From: Selaginella moellendorffii
Lineage: Eukaryota; Streptophyta; Lycopodiopsida; Selaginellales; Selaginellaceae
Reading direction: 5' to 3'
NCBI RefSeq assembly: GCF_000143415.4
Contig: NW_003314280.1
Span: 839,262-903,261, forward strand
Length of the DNA stretch: 64,000 nucleotides
Position numbers and translations under genes: made by a program. Below the pieces are notes generated by a model, which was given only the letters and a program-made list of their open reading frames with translations, had not been told where the DNA came from and made no database searches. Within the stretch, counting starts at the first letter, position 1; every line of letters begins with the position of its first letter. Positions 55,679-64,000 of this stretch are shown piece after piece.

Positions 55679-56726
55679 ATGGCTGTCCGGAGCATAGCAG
55701 TAGGAGCTTTGATCCTCGTCGTAGCTTACGTTTGTGGTGGTGTTGGAGCTGAGCAGGAACATCCCCGTAAGCCGGGAGCTCCCAGAGAGAAGCACTGCCG
55801 AGCCGAGACTCCCGCTGACGATGGCTGGATTTCGCAGTGCAGCGGCAAGATCTCCTGTCCGAGCACNNNNNNNNNNNNNNNNNNNNNNNNNNNNNNNNNN
55901 NNNNNNNNNNNNNNNNNNNNNNNNNNNNNNNNNNNNNNNNNNNNNNNNNNNNNNNNNNNNNNNNNNTACGTAAAACAAGTTCTTAGATTTTGTTCTTCGT
56001 GATATCTTGCTCACATTTCCTTCTTTCTCAGCTAGATGCAACAAGATTGGGTCGGTCTGTCAAGACCCACGATTCATTGGCGGGGATGGAGTTACCTTCT
56101 ACTTCCACGGCGAGAAAGATAAGAACTTTTGCCTCGTCTCGGACTCTAGCTTCCATTTGAACGCTCACTTGATCGGCAAGAGGCCTCCTGGCAGGAGCAG
56201 GGACTTCACCTGGATTCAAGCTCTCGGCATTCTCTTTGGTCCCCACAAGCTCTACGTCGGGGCCAGGAGAGTGGCGACTTGGGATGGAGCAAAGGACCAC
56301 TTTCTCGTCCACTTCGACAGCAATGCCGTGAGCATCGAGCAAGGAACCGGGGCGGTCTGGGAGGCCGAGTCGGGGCCTGTGAAGCTCACTCGGTTGGAGG
56401 CGACGAATTCGCTCAGCATTTTCATCCCGGGCGCTCTCAACGCGTCGGTGGCGATTGTTCCCATCTCCAAGGAGGAGTCGCGGGTTCACGGTTACGAGAT
56501 CTCGGGCGACGACTGCTTCGCGCATCTCGAAGTTAACTTCCAGTTCGCGGGCCTTGGCTCGCGAGTGGAAGGCCTTCTTGGGCAGACTTACGCGGCCGAT
56601 TGGAGATCGCCCATCAAGGAGGAAGGCATCGCGATGCCGACGCTGGGTGCTCGAGCCGATCGATACGAGGCATCGTCTATCCTCACGCCGGATTGTAGCG
56701 TTTCTCAGTTCCATAGGGCCTTGTAA
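55679..56726 (+). CDS. Secreted root-cap-domain protein, interrupted by an assembly gap
   Basis: Exon 1 runs from 55679 into the 100-N gap (55867-55966); the last exon is 56032-56726 after a clear TTCTTTCTCAG acceptor. A signal peptide (IAVGALILVVAYVCGGVGA) is followed by a Cys-containing stretch. The C-terminal domain is of the root cap (PF06830) type: GDGVTFYFHGEKDKNFCLVS, HLNAHLIGKRP, RDFTWIQALGILFG, KLYVGARRVATWD, then FRGLGS-like AGLGSRVEGLLGQTY. The family is secreted and was first found in maize root cap cells, also in seed and stress-related proteins. The enzyme role is unknown. The coding length inside the gap and the donor of exon 1 cannot be determined. Confidence 0.85.
55867..55966. 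other. Assembly gap (100 N)
   Basis: Placeholder gap of unknown true size, inside the root-cap-domain gene. Confidence 0.99.
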
Positions 56727-56861
56727 AAAAGGTCTAAGAATATTTGCTTTGAGATAGGGTTTATTTTGTTAAAGTTGTGAGGTTGCCTAACATCCTCTTG
56801 ACAGAATATTCTTAATGCTACACTTCGAATTTGCCCGCCATTGTTTTGCCCTAACCTAGGG

Positions 56862-58285
56862 ATGGATGTGGATGTGAGTTTCTTTTTCACTTCTTTGATG
56901 GCGGCTTGATCGTCTTCTCCCTGCCAGGAGTTGGATGGAGATCCCTTTGCCGATCGGCCGCCTCCAAAATCGGTGTGGGAAGCCACGGAAGAGGAGAGCC
57001 TGGACGAAGTCCGGGCAACGATAGAGAACAAGCAAGACGTGAACTGCCCCAATCCAATCACTCTCAACACTCCCTTGTAAGCCTTGCCTCGTTGGTTTGA
57101 TTCCATTTCTCGTTTGTTCGTCAGGATTATAGCGCTCAAAATCAATCACATCGAGATGGCGAATTTTCTGCTCTCCAAAGGAGCAGACGTGAAGCCTCAG
57201 AATAATTGTGGAGATACTGCACTTCACTGGGCCGTAAGAAATCTCTCTCTGTTTTTCTTCTTCTCTGTTTCAGTTGAGCATACCTGATTCCTGGAACAGG
57301 CACTTAGAGGACAAGAGGAAATGGTTAGAACGATGCTGAGCCGAGGGGCTAAGCTGGATGTGGTGGGAGAATTCGGGAACACTCCTCTACATTTTGCTTG
57401 CAAAGCAAACCATCTCAAGATTGTGTTCATGATGCTCGAGGTACAGACGAATCTTACCTTCGATCATGGATCAATCACTGACTTTCACTCCTGTGCGTTC
57501 AAGGCCAGGGCGGCGCATCTGTGACTTGCAGAAATGACTACGGCAACACTCCATTCGCAATGTCTGTCAATACGGATATAAGACATATGGTACGTAGCAA
57601 CACTGTCTTTCGTGATGTTTATTCATTGTTCCTTTTCTTTTCTGGTTTCTCTTTCAGCTGAGGCTGGTGATGGTGAACAAAGAATCAGGAAGAGAGCAAG
57701 TGAAAGCCGAAGCACTCCGGAGGCTGGAAATTGAAAAAGAAGCTCAGGAGAGAGACCGGATGCGTCTGCAGGTCTGGAAACACTTACTAGAAGAACCGCA
57801 CTTCAACGACCGGTCACAGTCCGTGCTGAGTTTTCAATGTTCCAGGCTATAGAAAACGAGAGAAAACAGCAGGAGGATTACGATCTCTCCAGGAGAGAGG
57901 CCATCTTAGCAGAAGAGGTGCGAAACCCGTTGGACTTGAGTAGCTCATCTCGTTTTCTTGCAATGGAAATGCAGAAGCGAATTGAGGAGGAAGACGCTGA
58001 AAGGGAGCACCTCGAAGAGGAAGAGCGAAGACGACAGGTAGAAAACTTTGGTTGTTTGAGCACGTCCTTGTAAGCTTGATTCTACTGCAGGAGGAGGCTA
58101 GAATTGAGGCGGAGAGGCTGGAAGCCGAGAGGATCAAAGCCGAGAAGAAGCAAAAGAAATACGAGAAGTGGCTGGCCAAGATGAAGAAGAAAAACCCGGG
58201 CTTCGTCGATCCGAGAATCATCAAGGCTCAAAAGGCGGCAGCGAAAGCGGCGGCCAAAGCCGCCAAAGCAAAGAAGAAGAAATAG
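56862..58285 (+). CDS. Ankyrin-repeat protein with charged coiled-coil C-terminus
   Basis: Eight exons (56862-56873, 56928-57076, 57125-57233, 57300-57440, 57509-57589, 57658-57771, 57846-58037, 58091-58285) encode 330 residues. About four ankyrin repeats occupy residues 35-165: NTPLIIALKINHIEMANFLL, GDTALHWAALRGQEEMVRTM, GNTPLHFACKANHLKIVFMM, GNTPFAMSV. A Glu/Arg-rich helical region follows (KAEALRRLEIEKEAQERDRM, EEDAEREHLEEEERRRQ) and then a Lys/Ala tail ending AKAKKKK. The first exon encodes only MDVD. Ankyrin repeats mediate protein binding; the partner and location are unknown. A Lys-rich tail could be nuclear or nucleic-acid binding. Confidence 0.85.
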
Positions 58286-58850
58286 AATCCTCAGGAGGGT
58301 GAAATATGCCGGTCCACCGATGTTGCGCCACGTCCTTCTTTGGGCTTCACGTTCCTTTTAACGTTCTGAGACGATGCTCTCAAGCGCAAAGCTGGCGATG
58401 AAGCGAACAAGAAGGTAAAAATGGTCCAAATAAAGAGTCGCTCAATGTTTACCTCTAGTTTTTAGAAAAAGAAATATATTTCACAATCCCTTTCTATGTT
58501 GGATCTTTTGCCCCTTCTCAAGTTGGTGTCCACTACATTGTTCTCATATATCTTGTGACAGCCAGATCTCTACACTTCAGTAGATTAAGCGACTGCAAAC
58601 TGTCCGTGTAGATATTCACCTTGTTCGATGCCCAGTAACCTAGAGCCTACAACTTGATGGAGTCATATATCCCAAGAAGCTCCATGTTGAGTGAAGACAT
58701 GACCACATTATCATATAGAAAAGTATGTTTTGTTCTTTAAATTCATATTATTATAAGTATGAGCAAAGTGTAAATGTTTTTTTATAGAAAACTGATCCAG
58801 ATATTATTATAAAATATTTAATTTTTAAGATTAATTTTGAATCATATTAA
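58286..58850. other. Intergenic with retroelement RNase H fragment
   Basis: A short open patch DDALKRKAGDEANKK at about 58370-58420 is unassigned. The remainder holds the RNase H fragment (separate entry). Confidence 0.4.
58510..58700 (-). mobile_element. Retroelement RNase H fragment
   Basis: The minus strand reads NMELLGIYDSIKL (one stop), ALGYWASNKVNIYTDSLQSL and NLLKCRDLAVTRYM. These match the retroelement RNase H order E-L-x-G-I-x-x-A-L, then V-x-I-Y-T-D-S-x-x-x-L containing the catalytic Glu and Asp. In-frame stops and the short length show decay. It may belong to the same kind of element as the reverse transcriptase at 19.5-20.2 kb. Confidence 0.55.
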
Positions 58851-61042
58851 ATTTTAGCAAAATATAAAAAGGGGTAAATATGGATGGAAAAATTGTACAT
58901 TTAAAAGTTATTTTTAGCATTATTTTAACTAATGTGAAATTTTTTTCATCATTATATACTGGATCACCACTAGCTAGTTTATAAATAGTAGAAATTATTT
59001 TATAAAAAAAAAATGTAATGTTAATTTCATGTGGCAAGTTAATATCCTTGGAGAATTTATGTAGCTAGTGCAATATAATATTTATATGTTATGCTCAATA
59101 AAAATAAAGAGTTATACCATTGTGTTAAGGATAATTTTTACATTTTGTAAATACAAAATAAATTATTATTTTAATATTTAATAATTTTTATTTATACTAA
59201 AATCAAAATTAAAAAAACTTCCCATATATTTAAGAAATTTGAAAATATTGCCCTTAAAGCCTGTTTTATTAGTTTAAGACTCTTAAAGTCATAATAAATA
59301 TACATTTAAAACTATAACAAATGTAAATAATAAATATTTTAATTAAGAAATAGCATTAAAGATATGTGATTTAAAAAGGGAGTTTAACCTTTTTCGAGAA
59401 GGAGAGTAGAGAAAAAACGCTTCCCACGTCCACCGTCTCACATGCATAAGGCTAGGCAATCGTCATCAAATGCCATCACACCAAAGGCAACGCTATTGAA
59501 GAGTATATATGCCTAGAGCTTGGCGAATGGGTACATGTTTTGGTTGCCTTTCCTATGACAAGTATACCACCCCATTGAATTTAGCAAAAGTGAAAATTTT
59601 ATCATTTATTAATATTCATTTACATGAATTTTAGCAAAATATAAAAAGGGGTAAATATGGATGGAAAAATTGTACATTTAAAAGTTATTTTTAACATTAT
59701 TTTAACTGATGTGAAATTTTTTTCATCATTATATACTGGATCACCACTAGCTAGTTTATAAATCGTAAAAATTATTTTATAAAAGAAAAAATGTAATGTT
59801 AATTTTATGTGGCAAGTTAATATCTTTGGAGAATTTATGTAGCTAGTGCAATATAATATTTATATGTTATGCTCAATAAAAATAAAGAGTTATTAATGAT
59901 AGTTTTTAGTTTCAAAATTAAAATTAAAAAAACTTCTCATATATTTAAGAAATTTGAAAATATTACCCTTAAAGCCTATTTTATTAGTTTAAGACTCTTA
60001 AATTCATAATAAATATACATTTAAAACTATAACAAATGTAAATAATAAATATTTTAATTAAGAAATAGCATTAAAGATATGTGATTTAAAAAGGGAGTTC
60101 AACCTTTTTTGAGAAGGAGAGTAGAGAAAAAACGCTTCCCACGTCCACCGTCTCACATGCACAAGGCTAGGCAATCGTCATCAAATGCTACCACACCAAA
60201 GGCAACACTATTGAGGAGTATATATGCCTAGAGCTTGGCAAATGGGTACATGCTTTGGTCGCCTTTCCTATGACAAATATGCCACCCCATTGAATTTAGC
60301 AAAAGTGAAAATTTTATCATTTATTAATATTCATTTACATGAATTTTAGCAAAATATAAAAAGGGGTAAATATGGATGGAAAAATTGTACATTTAAAAGG
60401 TATTTTTAACATTATTTTAACTAATGTGAAATTTTTTTCATCATTATATACTGGATCACCACTAGCTAGTTTATAAATAGTAGAAATTATTTTATAAAAG
60501 AAAAAATGTAATGTTAATTTCATGGGCAAGTTAATATCTTTGGAGAATTTATGTAGCTAGTGCAATATAATATTTATATATTATGTTCAATAAAAATAAA
60601 GAGTTATTGATAATGGTTTTTAGTTTCAAAATCAAAATTAAAAAAGCTTCCCATATCTTTAAGAAATTTGAAAATATTACCCTTAAAGCCTGTTTTATTA
60701 GTTTAAGACTCTTAAAATCATAATAAATATACATTTAAAACTATAACAAATGTAAATAGTAAATATTTTAATTAAGAAATAACATTAAAGATATATGATT
60801 TAAAAACCTCTTTCAAGAAGAAGAGTGGAGAAGAAATGCTTCATATCCACCATCTCACATGCACAAGGCTAGCCAATCATCATTAAATGCCACCACATCA
60901 AAGACAACGCTATTGAGGAGTATATATACCTAGAACCTAACGAATGGGTATATGTTTTGGTTGCCCTTCCTATAATAAGTATGCCACCCCATTGAATTTA
61001 GCAAAAATGAAAATTTTATCATTTATTAATATTCATTTACAT
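58851..61042. repeat. Three tandem copies of an AT-rich 0.7 kb repeat
   Basis: Copies begin at about 58851, 59628 and 60343, each with TTTTAGCAAAATATAAAAAG. The copies are about 777, 715 and 700 bp long. Each contains a GC-richer core of about 170 bp with GCTTCCCACGTCCACCGTCT (copies 1 and 2), CACATGCA(T/C)AAGGCTAG, AGTATATATGCCTAGAGCTT and GAATGGGTACATG. Copy 3 is the most diverged in the core (CTTCATATCCACCATCTCAC). Copy 1 carries about 60 bp (around 59117-59170) absent from copies 2 and 3. No coding potential is seen. Confidence 0.9.
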
Positions 61043-61629
61043 GAAGAATTACAGATGAATAATTCTGGATGCTTAGCTAAAAGTTGCAAAAACCCCTCTC
61101 CATTAACAAAAAAAGAATAAATAATAACTAGCAAAACCATCTTAATGTCCTCAAAACCATGTTAATGTCCTTCAAAAACGTGGACAACAGCTCCTACTTG
61201 TACACTGCCACGGATTCCACCTTTTGCAAGATCGGAATGAGACGCCCACCATGCTTGGAAACCTGTCTCAAATCTTGGCCAATCCACCACCATGAAGCTA
61301 GCGTCAACAGGACAATCAATTCCAATGGCGGCGGCCTCGCATAGGCAGGCGAGCAGCGTGGCACAAGGATCCCAGCGAGCTGATTCAGATGAATCACGGG
61401 CTCAGGCGGCGGACTATAATTCCATAGCAACAAAGTGCCTTTTTTGCCACTGCCCGACGTTAGAGATAACCCTACCATCTTAGGGTTCTTTTTACAAAGG
61501 GGAAAAGTTTCCAGTGCAATTTTCACAAAATCCAACAAAAGCTATGCTATTATATGGAAAATCCTACTCATTCTTGAATTAAGAACACAGTCACTGATTA
61601 CTCCTCAATGGCGCTGGTCGAGTCTCTAG
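61043..61629. other. Intergenic
   Basis: No gene is supported. Open frames on the minus strand (IVLLTLASWWWIGQDL) lack a start and any recognised domain. Confidence 0.4.
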
Positions 61630-61874
61630 CAAGTGGCGGAGCGAAAGAACCAGATGCGCGACAAGGTCTGGGGATTTTTCTTTGTCCCAGGCCGCTAGAA
61701 CTTGTTTGTCTTTCTGAGCAGAAACGTCGCGAAGAGCTGGAGCGCGTCCAGAAGGAGAGGGAGGCGGACGTCCGGAGCTACAAAGCCCTGATGGTGTCGG
61801 AGAAAATGACTTCCAACAAGGATATTGCCGGCAAAGGCAAGTCTCTCCAGGAGATTGAGGGCGACTTTATGTGA
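61630..61874 (+). pseudogene. C-terminal fragment of a CCDC25-like gene
   Basis: Two in-phase exons (61630-61665 and 61722-61874) read AERKNQMRDK, then RREELERVQKEREADVRSYK, ALMVSEKMTSNKDI and the end EIEGDFM. This matches the tail of CCDC25, an NFACT-R (DUF814) domain protein, whose C-terminus is a charged coil followed by a R-SYxxLM-x-EKMxSN motif and acidic-FM end. The NFACT-R domain (about 110 residues) should lie upstream but is not found in the preceding 600 bp, which end in the tandem repeats. It is probably a truncated copy; a distant upstream exon cannot be fully excluded. It is convergent with the FIGL1-like sequence. Confidence 0.55.
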
Positions 61875-62019
61875 CGAGCCTCAACCAGCCCCGGCCTGTC
61901 CATCCTTCCTTCCTGGAGCGTTCGCATGATAACGATGAAATAAGCTGGACGCTTGTTGAAGCACGTACCATAACTCTTTAATCTTCTAGTGATGCCGCTC
62001 CTCGCTCGCTCCTTGTTCG

Positions 62020-64000
62020 TCACAAGCACAGGCTTCCAAACTGAGAGTTCCAATCCTCGTAGGCAGCTCGCATTTCGAGACTGAAGGCTTTACTTCTTGA
62101 AGAGCGGCCCTGAAGTCCTGCAGAGGAGATTTAGAGTACGTAGATTGGAAGCTTTTGCTTACCTGTAGCCCAATAGCTCGCATTTCTTCCGTGCTAATCT
62201 TGCCAATGTCTTTCCCCGCTTTGAGAGCCTCGCGGAGAGGATACATGGATGCTTCTTTGACGAGGTTGTTCATGTCAGAACCGGAATAGCCTGGAAGCAG
62301 CAAAAGGATGAGCTTGATTCAGGTGATGAAAGCTGGTGTCTGTATGTACCCTCGGTCATTGAGCATATTTCGTCCATGTCGCTGCTGGACATACAAAACA
62401 GACCATCCTCGAGCCTCTGCATGGGAAGCATAGTCAAGCATAAGGTGAGGCGAGAATGAATTACCAGCAGAAGAAAGTGGTATGTATAGCCTCTTCGAGA
62501 AACGATGGCGGGCTGCTTCATCAAGCTCTTGAGGCCTGTTTGTAGCACCTAAAACGTTTTTGTCGAACTCTACAGTCCATCGATCAGTCCCTGGCTTACC
62601 TATAAGAAGAAGCTGCTCGTTACCACTGCCAATACCTTCCATCTCAATGAGAAACTGCGCCTTTATCCTTCGGCTTGATTCATGCTCTCCTCTGATTTCC
62701 TCTGGTTTTAACAAAGTAAATACCGAACGAGATGTTCAGATTGTCGACGATACCTGAGATAGGAGTGAGTCCACTTCGTCGATGAATATCACCGCTGGTG
62801 TGCGACAACTTGCTACACCAAACAAAGCTCGGACAAGCTTCTCGCCTTCACCAATCTGCAACTCTGAACAGACAAATTAGCATGTGCTAGGAAGAAAATC
62901 AAAGTTACCCATTTGCTAGTTAGCGAGCTTGAAAAGAATGTAGCTTTTAATTCGCCAGCGATCGCTTTTCCTATCGTTGTCTTGCCTGTTCCCTGTCACA
63001 TTCTTGAGTTGCTTCATCAAATATACACTTACAGGGGGGCCAAAAAGGAGGAGTCCTTTTCCTGGCGAGCGGCAGCCACGGAAAATGTCCGGGCGTAAAA
63101 GGGGCCAAATCACCATTTCTGTGACACTCTTTTTAGCATGATCCAGTCCAGCTGTTTGCAAAAAACTGAAGTTACAACACAAACTAATGAGTGAGAAAAA
63201 GCGCTACCTATGTCATCCCAGCGAACGTTTGAATCCCTTTCCATTATTTCGTTGCTTATGTGCTCACCATATCCGACTCGACCACCAAATGGTACGTTCT
63301 CATGTCCATTTGGTTTACTTTCTCAACCGTGTCATATTAGCTTGGAACTTCTCGCCGGTCCCGATGGCGAGCTGCCTGACAAGTTGCGCAATCTGGAACC
63401 TCGCCTGCTCAGCATCCGAATTCTGCGTGGTTGTTCCTCCCCCATTGGAGCGAAGAGGTGGTGTAAAAGAACTTCGAACATTCCGGCGGCCCAGAGTCTT
63501 AGCGATGGTGTTGGTCCCTGTAGGTGCCGGACACGATGTTGATCCCGTTTTCTTGGAGTCAAGTGCCTGAAGAAAGAAATTTCTGCGGAGAACTGTCGAA
63601 AGGTTCAAAATGCTTACTCATTTTTTATTTGCTGTGACAAATCCTCCTGAACTCTCCACAGGATTTTGCTTCTCTACAACGACAGACTTGTTCCTTATCT
63701 TGGCGGCTCACACACAACTCTTCCGCGCTTCTTGCTCTCTCCCGGGCTGACGTCTATGCGATCAATATCCATTGGTTCCTGTAAGTTCAGATTGTCAAAA
63801 CCACGAGAGAAAGAAAAAAATAAAAAAATTCAAAGATCACTCACGCTGCTGTCACCACAAAATGGTTTGTAAAGTCGTCTACACGGTGCTGGCCTCCCCC
63901 AAAAACCACGCCGCTAGATCGAGCTGCCTGTGCGAGCGTATTTCTTCAACCAAATCACTACGTAAGCTAGATTTCATGGCCAAAATCCACTTACCTCTCA
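62020..64000 (-). pseudogene. FIGL1: Degenerate FIGL1 (fidgetin-like 1) AAA ATPase, truncated by the window end
   Basis: Exon-like segments, minus strand: about 63862-63933, 63617-63770, 63411-63566, 63208-63270, 63033-63151, 62909-62992, 62754-62855, 62600-62699, 62465-62548, 62350-62416, 62163-62290, 62020-62117. They read [72 protein letters not shown] with [14 protein letters not shown] (Walker A), [28 protein letters not shown] (Walker B), [34 protein letters not shown] and NSQFGSLCL. FIGL1 limits meiotic crossovers by acting on RAD51/DMC1. Disruptions: a base lost near 63715, a short inverted exon at about 63363-63416, three residues missing after ATFF, about nine residues plus a frame change at 62410, and a frameshift near 62065. 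Confidence 0.8.

Noticed and set aside
62691-62705. Frameshift in the FIGL1-like exon after the Walker B exon
   Set aside because: Using the neighbouring AG two bases further (CCAGAG then GAAATC) restores the frame, so it is not counted as a lesion.

Overview
This is nuclear DNA of a vascular plant, most likely the lycophyte Selaginella moellendorffii or a close relative. Genes are compact, with many exons and canonical GT-AG introns of mostly 40 to 70 bp. GC-rich exons alternate with very AT-rich intergenic DNA. The gene set is plant-specific (nitrate reductase, SWEET, ferredoxin FdC2, chloroplast CRM and ACT-domain proteins), and there is a candidate ORAI-type calcium channel, a class reported from early-diverging plants and absent from flowering plants. 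Two 100-N assembly gaps are present (43551-43650 and 55867-55966). The species is inferred; the lineage is fairly secure.

Layout. 1-5.8 kb: an unidentified ORF remnant, a decayed LRR gene and AT-rich DNA with an eroded Ty3/gypsy integrase. 5.9-17.4 kb: a small secreted hydrophobic protein, a strictosidine synthase-like gene with one frame break, an HdeD/DUF308 membrane protein, an ACR11/12-type ACT protein, an SR splicing factor, the ORAI-like channel and a cyclin A. 17.5-27.9 kb: lipid-transfer protein (LTP), LINE reverse-transcriptase debris, an ALS1/ABCB27-type transporter, a second cyclin A, a second LTP and FdC2. 28.3-36.7 kb: nitrate reductase, isopropylmalate isomerase small subunit and a DDX24/RH13-type RNA helicase. 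36.7-40.2 kb: a duplicated LTP with a copied helicase tail, then an ATPase pseudogene. 40.5-42.8 kb: SWEET and RPS4. 42.9-45.8 kb: AT-rich DNA with microsatellites. 45.9-58.3 kb: LRX-type LRR protein, RabA GTPase, a CRM-domain gene with several frame breaks, an orphan coiled-coil protein, RPS7, a root-cap-domain protein and an ankyrin/coiled-coil protein. 58.3-64 kb: an RNase H fragment, three copies of a 0.7 kb repeat, a CCDC25 tail fragment and a degenerate FIGL1-type AAA ATPase.

The genes form no single pathway. The main structural story is local duplication. A cyclin A plus convergent LTP pair occurs twice, 9 kb apart. A helicase-tail plus LTP unit occurs twice in tandem, and its second LTP has lost its ATG. 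Several genes are arranged head to head over short shared promoters; the tightest pair (IPMI small subunit and RH13) has only 34 bp between start codons. Exon coordinates were worked out by hand from splice signals and phase continuity. Family assignments come from recognised motifs, with no database search.
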